This document shows, in pieces, positions 60,439 through 64,000 of a DNA stretch of 64,000 bases (the stretch's first letter is position 1; every line of letters begins with the position of its first letter). The notes below the pieces were generated by a model, which was not told the DNA's origin, did not search any database, and saw only the letters and a program-made list of their open reading frames with translations. The translations under genes were made by a program, and so were the position numbers. The stretch is from Streptomyces sp. NBC_01306 (GTDB lineage: Bacteria > Actinomycetota > Actinomycetes > Streptomycetales > Streptomycetaceae): the NCBI RefSeq assembly GCF_026340465.1, contig NZ_JAPEPC010000001.1, positions 4,140,001-4,204,000 on the forward strand. The letters are read 5' to 3'.

Positions 60439-61959
60439 ATGCACGACGTAGTGATCGTGGGCGCGGGCCCGGTCGGTCTCCTCCTCGCCTGCGAGCTCGG
60501 CCTTGCGGGCTGCTCCGTGCTGGTGCTGGAGAAGGAGTCGGAGCAGGACTCGCCATGGAGGACGCAACCGCTCGGGATGCGCGGACTGTTCGGCTTCTCG
60601 ATCGGGGCGTTCTACCGTCGCGGCCTGCTGGACGCGATAGTGGACGCATCTTCCTTCCCCGACGGACGTGACGTCCGTCCCCAGCCTGATGGGCCGTCAC
60701 CGCCACGTGCGGTGGGCCACTTCGCCGGTATGGTGCTCGACCCGGCCAAGGTCGACATGGCCGACCTGCCCTTCTGGCTGCCCAGCCCGGGCCCGGACTT
60801 CACGATGATCAGCCTTCAGGCCGTCGAGTCGTTGCTGTCCGAGCGGGCGGTCGAACTGGGCGTCGACATCCGGTACGGCGTGACCGTGGACGCGGTCGAG
60901 CAGGACGAGGACCGCGTGGTCGTGTCCGCGGGTGAGGTCGGCTTCGAGGCGCGCTGGGGCGTCGGCTGCGACGGCGGGCGGAGCGCGGTGCGACGTCTCG
61001 CGGGCTTCGACTTCGACGGCACCGAGCCGGAGCTCACCGGATACACCGTGGTCGGCACGCTCGCCGATCCGGCGAAGCTGCGCCCCGGGATCAATCTGAC
61101 GCCGACGGGCATGTACATCCGGATGGCCGGCGATGGGCACATCGCCATGCTGGACTTCGACGGCGGCGCGTTCGACCGCTCGCGGCAGCCGACCCGCGAC
61201 CATCTTCAGACGGTGCTGCGCCGTGTGTCGGGCACCGACGTCACCCTGAACGACGTCCGGCTCGCCTCCACCTTCACCGACCGGGCCAAGCAGGCGACGA
61301 CCTACCGGCAGGGACGCGTCCTCCTCGCGGGCGACGCCGCTCACATCCACTCACCGCTCGGCGGCCAGGGCCTGAACACCGGCATCGGCGACGCCGTGAA
61401 CCTGGGCTGGAAACTCGCGGCGACCGTGCGGGGGCACGCTCCGGACGGACTCCTCGACACGTACAGCCAGGAGCGCCACCCGATCGGCGCCCAGGTGCTC
61501 GACTGGTCACGCGCCCAGGTGTCGATCATGAGGCCGGACAGGCACGCCCAGGCGATCCAAGGTGTGGTCCGCGACCTGCTCGGCACCCGGGACGGGACGA
61601 CATATGTCTTCGAGAAGGTGTCAGGATCGTCGGTCCGCTACGACCTCGGCAGCGCGCATCCACTGGTGGGCCGCAATGCTCCCAACTTCCGGTTCGGTGA
61701 CGGAACGTGTCTCGGCGAGCTGATGCGGGACGGGCTGGGCGTCATCCTCGACTTCAGTGCCGACGGCCGGCTGAGCGGCCCGGCAGCGGCCTGGCGGAGC
61801 CGACTGCGTCACGTGGCCGGGGCGCCGGCGGACGACCTGGGACTGGGGGCCGTACTGGTCCGACCGGACGGCACCGTCGCGTGGGCCGACGACCACGACT
61901 TCTCCGCAGACGAGTTCGAACGAGCAGCCTCCCGGTGGTTCGGCCGCCCGCAAGCCTGA
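60439..61959 (+). CDS. FAD-dependent aromatic monooxygenase (PheA/TfdB type)
   Basis: A 506-residue class A flavin monooxygenase: GAGPVGLLLACEL (FAD, residues 8-20), CDGGRSAVRRLAGF (the DG motif) and GDAAHIHSPLGGQGLNTGIGDAVNLGWKLA (FAD/NADPH fingerprint), then a thioredoxin-like C-terminal domain. Such enzymes hydroxylate phenols or polyketide aromatics, and some act on rifamycin or tetracycline. AAAAGGGGAATG precedes the ATG. Followed on the same strand by an SGNH hydrolase gene at 43 bp, a likely pair. Confidence 0.92.
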   Translation: MHDVVIVGAGPVGLLLACELGLAGCSVLVLEKESEQDSPWRTQPLGMRGLFGFSIGAFYRRGLLDAIVDASSFPDGRDVRPQPDGPSPPRAVGHFAGMVLDPAKVDMADLPFWLPSPGPDFTMISLQAVESLLSERAVELGVDIRYGVTVDAVEQDEDRVVVSAGEVGFEARWGVGCDGGRSAVRRLAGFDFDGTEPELTGYTVVGTLADPAKLRPGINLTPTGMYIRMAGDGHIAMLDFDGGAFDRSRQPTRDHLQTVLRRVSGTDVTLNDVRLASTFTDRAKQATTYRQGRVLLAGDAAHIHSPLGGQGLNTGIGDAVNLGWKLAATVRGHAPDGLLDTYSQERHPIGAQVLDWSRAQVSIMRPDRHAQAIQGVVRDLLGTRDGTTYVFEKVSGSSVRYDLGSAHPLVGRNAPNFRFGDGTCLGELMRDGLGVILDFSADGRLSGPAAAWRSRLRHVAGAPADDLGLGAVLVRPDGTVAWADDHDFSADEFERAASRWFGRPQA

Positions 61960-62002
61960 GCAGGCCACCAGCCTTCATCTGTACCAACTTTATGGAGCAC
62001 TC

Positions 62003-62665
62003 ATGACCATCACCCTCCGACCGGGCAGCACCGTCATGTTCACCGGCGACTCGATCACCGACTGCCAACGCCGGGAGAGCGAAGACGGTCTCGGGTTCGG
62101 CTATCCGATGCACATCGCGGGCCAGTGGGGGCTCCGGCACCCGGAGCGCCCCATGACCTGGCTGAACACGGGTATCGGCGGCCACAAGGTGAGTGACCTC
62201 GAAGCACGCTGGAAGACGGACGTGCTCGACGTACGCCCCGACGTCGTGTCGATCCTCGTCGGCGTGAACGACATGGGCTGGCACACCCTGGACCCGAAGG
62301 GCCACGTGATCACGGCCGAAGAGTTCGCGGCGGGCTACGACCGGCTGCTCGCCCCGCTCGCGGAGGAGGGCACCCAGCTCATTCTCATCGAGCCGTTCCT
62401 CCTCCCGGTCGACGGCGTCATCCAGGCCGGTGCCGCGCTCGTCGGTGACAAGGAGCGCAAGGAGTGGCGCACGGACCTGGACCCGAAGATCCGGGTCGTC
62501 CGCGAGCTCGCCCGCACCTACGGGGCGCATCTGCTGGCCGCCGACGGCATGTTCGCCGAGCTGGCGGCGACGACCGAGCCGGGGCATTGGTCCACGGACG
62601 GCGTGCATCCGTCTCCGGCCGGCCACGCCGCTCTCACGGCGGCCTGGCTGCGTCTGGTCGCCTGA
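62003..62665 (+). CDS. SGNH/GDSL hydrolase
   Basis: A 220-residue esterase with all four blocks: GDSITD (catalytic Ser), TGIGGHKVSDL (Gly), LVGVNDMGW (Asn) and DGVHPSPAGH (Asp and His). No signal peptide, so cytoplasmic. Possible substrates are acyl or acetyl esters, for example deacylation of an antibiotic or sugar. TATGGAGCACTC ahead of the ATG provides the ribosome site. Confidence 0.92.
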   Translation: MTITLRPGSTVMFTGDSITDCQRRESEDGLGFGYPMHIAGQWGLRHPERPMTWLNTGIGGHKVSDLEARWKTDVLDVRPDVVSILVGVNDMGWHTLDPKGHVITAEEFAAGYDRLLAPLAEEGTQLILIEPFLLPVDGVIQAGAALVGDKERKEWRTDLDPKIRVVRELARTYGAHLLAADGMFAELAATTEPGHWSTDGVHPSPAGHAALTAAWLRLVA

Positions 62666-62671
62666 CCGGTG

Positions 62672-62717
62672 CGCCGCCCGGCCGGCCCTGCGCGGGCGGG
62701 GCCCGGCCGGGGCGGCG
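62672..62717. terminator. Hairpin between convergent genes
   Basis: CGCCGCCCGGCCGG (62672-62685) pairs with CCGGCC-GGGGCGGCG (62703-62717, one bulged G) around a 17-nt loop, between the SGNH hydrolase and the converging membrane-protein gene. Confidence 0.6.
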
Positions 62718-62741
62718 TGAGGTCGCCGCGGGCCGTGCCGT

Positions 62742-63851
62742 TCAATTGCGCGGTGCCAGCGCTTCCAACTGCTCCATGATGGGCCGGATTTCCCGCTTGA
62801 CCAGGCGGCGCAAGGTCAACCAGGACGGCATCCGCAGCGTCGTCGGGTCGAAGCGGGTGAAGGCGGCCTCCCAGCCCGGATCAAACACCACCATGCCTTT
62901 GAGGGCGAAGTCCCAACGCAGCCTCTTCCGGCCCCCGTTGAGCCAGATCTCCCAGCGTGGACGCGTGGGGCGGGCCGGAGGCGGATAGTCCGGCAGCGCG
63001 GGTAACGGCGGCCACGCGGTGCCTGCTGGCGGCTCGGTCCGCGAACGCCGCTCGTACTCCACGGCGACCGCCTCGCGGAAGCGCTCGTAGGCGGCGGCAT
63101 CGCAGTAGACCAGCACAACCAGCCTCGTGGCCGGTTGCAGGAGGCGCACGGCTTCCGTGAACTCCCACACCGTCCCCGGACCGAGGCCCGCCGCCATCAG
63201 CACCACCTGAGCTCCCTCGATCAGCGAACTGACGGTGGGCTGCCAGTCATCGAGGGGCAACTGCCCGCGCACCGCGCCGATCGGAGGGAGGCGCTCCCCG
63301 GGCCTGCCGACCGCGATGACGCGGCCGAGCAGCCCGAAGCGGTGCACCAACTGCTCCTCGCGGGTCAGCCCGGAGAGGAAGAACATCGCCCCCAGCTCGG
63401 TCCCGCCGCCCTGGATCTCGGTTTCCAGTGCGGACATGTCCGCATCATTCGAGAACGGGCGCAGATACAACACGTAGCGGGTCCCCGCCAGAGCGCCGAA
63501 CGAGTCGATGACTTCGGCCGTGTACCGCTTGCCCTGCACCACGAGGCGACGACCGGCCCCGAAGACCGTCAGAGCGACAACGACCACCACCAGGCTGCCC
63601 ACCCCACGCAGCCACCAGGCCGGGTGGAGCATGTTTGGCAGCTGATCGCTGGTCAATCCCGCCCTGAAGGCCACCCAGCCGCTGACGCCCAGCACCGCTC
63701 CCGCCAGCCTCAACGCCCACCCGGCCACCACGAGCCGACGCCCCTTGGGCCAACGCTCATCGACGTGGGACAACAGCTTTCCGGTGCGCACAGGCCCTCC
63801 GTAGGTCCTCCGTCCTCCGGTAGGACTCTGCCCACGATCGACCGTAGCCAC
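62742..63851 (-). CDS. Membrane-anchored protein with TIR/Rossmann-like cytosolic domain
   Basis: A 369-residue protein with two N-terminal membrane segments (about 40-62 and 84-102), then a cytosolic alpha/beta domain: YVLYLRPFSNDADMSA, REEQLVHRFGLLGRVIAVGRPGERLPPIGAVRG, DDWQPTVSSLIEGAQVVLMAAG, GPGTVWEFTEAV and RLVVLVYC. The alternation of strands with a conserved W-E after a Gly-rich loop recalls TIR-like and related nucleotide-acting domains, but I do not recognise a named family. A C-terminal ~100-residue tail follows. The start is GTG. Function unknown. Confidence 0.75.
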   Translation of the reverse strand: MATVDRGQSPTGGRRTYGGPVRTGKLLSHVDERWPKGRRLVVAGWALRLAGAVLGVSGWVAFRAGLTSDQLPNMLHPAWWLRGVGSLVVVVVALTVFGAGRRLVVQGKRYTAEVIDSFGALAGTRYVLYLRPFSNDADMSALETEIQGGGTELGAMFFLSGLTREEQLVHRFGLLGRVIAVGRPGERLPPIGAVRGQLPLDDWQPTVSSLIEGAQVVLMAAGLGPGTVWEFTEAVRLLQPATRLVVLVYCDAAAYERFREAVAVEYERRSRTEPPAGTAWPPLPALPDYPPPARPTRPRWEIWLNGGRKRLRWDFALKGMVVFDPGWEAAFTRFDPTTLRMPSWLTLRRLVKREIRPIMEQLEALAPRN

Positions 63852-63919
63852 CGCGATCCGCCCCGGCTACCGCTGTCCCGGCCAACTGCGGGCGCCGGCA
63901 CGGGAGGGCGCCGCCACCC

Positions 63920-64000
63920 TCACCCGGTGATGCTGTCGTACCCCTCGATCTCGCGGGTGTCGCGCGTCCCCGGCCCCACGTACAGCGCCGAAGGCCGCAC
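63920..64000 (-). CDS. C-terminal 26 codons of a gene cut by the window edge (possible citrate synthase)
   Basis: Read from the right edge leftwards the frame gives VRPSALYVGPGTRDTREIEG and six more residues before a TGA at 63920-63922. The RPSALYVGP wording resembles the tail of citrate synthase-family proteins. Too short to be sure. Confidence 0.4.
   Translation of the reverse strand: MRPSALYVGPGTRDTREIEGYDSITG

Overview
The window looks like a streptomycete chromosome segment. It is very G+C rich, has GTG/TTG starts next to short Shine-Dalgarno sequences, several candidate leaderless promoters (TANNNT about 6 nt before an ATG), many 4-nt ATGA/GTGA gene overlaps, and families typical of Streptomyces (CvnA-like sensor kinase, PAS-PP2C phosphatase, DUF4865, DUF6879, TIGR03084). 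About 53 protein genes, two broken genes and a number of regulatory elements can be supported. I see no rRNA, tRNA, CRISPR array, insertion sequence or phage gene.

Layout. 1-6.6 kb: a CvnA-like kinase, a fused FAD/Fe-S oxidoreductase, a DMT exporter and two small overlapping genes. 6.7-14.1 kb: a tightly coupled five-gene catabolic operon (acyl-CoA dehydrogenase, ThDP enzyme, amino-acid dehydrogenase, ADP-forming acyl-CoA synthetase, dienoyl-CoA-reductase-like SDR) behind a pair of TetR-type operators. 14.2-16.4 kb: PP2C phosphatase and RpiR regulator. 16.4-30.2 kb: a full histidine-utilisation locus (hutH, hutU, hutI, hutG, HutD, amino-acid permease) with two IclR regulators, a HutC-like GntR regulator and, unexpectedly, a 1005-residue Orn/Lys/Arg-type decarboxylase between hutI and hutD. 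A GGATCC-centred 16-bp near-palindrome recurs upstream of hutI, hutH (twice) and hutU, while the permease promoter carries a different, HutC-like palindrome between its -35 and -10 boxes.

30.2-38.1 kb: cupin/XRE regulator, methyltransferase, APC permease divergent from a TetR gene with a palindrome between them, and a PLP decarboxylase / FCD-GntR / MHS-transporter set linked by three copies of one operator placed on readable promoters. 38.4-43.3 kb: an island with visibly lower G+C: a leader ORF coupled to an XRE regulator, hypothetical genes, a frameshifted adenosylhomocysteinase-like gene, a Nudix hydrolase, a DUF6879 gene and the remnant of a DUF5753-type XRE regulator. 43.6-55.7 kb: NTF2-like and SDR genes, then an operon whose content matches the acyclic-terpene-utilisation (atu) set of Pseudomonas: AtuA-like protein, biotin-dependent acyl-CoA carboxylase beta and alpha subunits, acyl-CoA dehydrogenase, CoA ligase, enoyl-CoA hydratase, TetR. 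55.8-64 kb: alpha/beta hydrolase with divergent HxlR regulator, DUF4865, lipoprotein, membrane protein, flavin monooxygenase plus SGNH hydrolase, a membrane-anchored protein of unknown function, and the last codons of a gene that runs off the right edge.

Overall the segment is dominated by catabolism of amino acids and of acids activated as CoA thioesters, each unit paired with its own local regulator and often a readable operator. All names come from reading motifs by eye; no database search was run.
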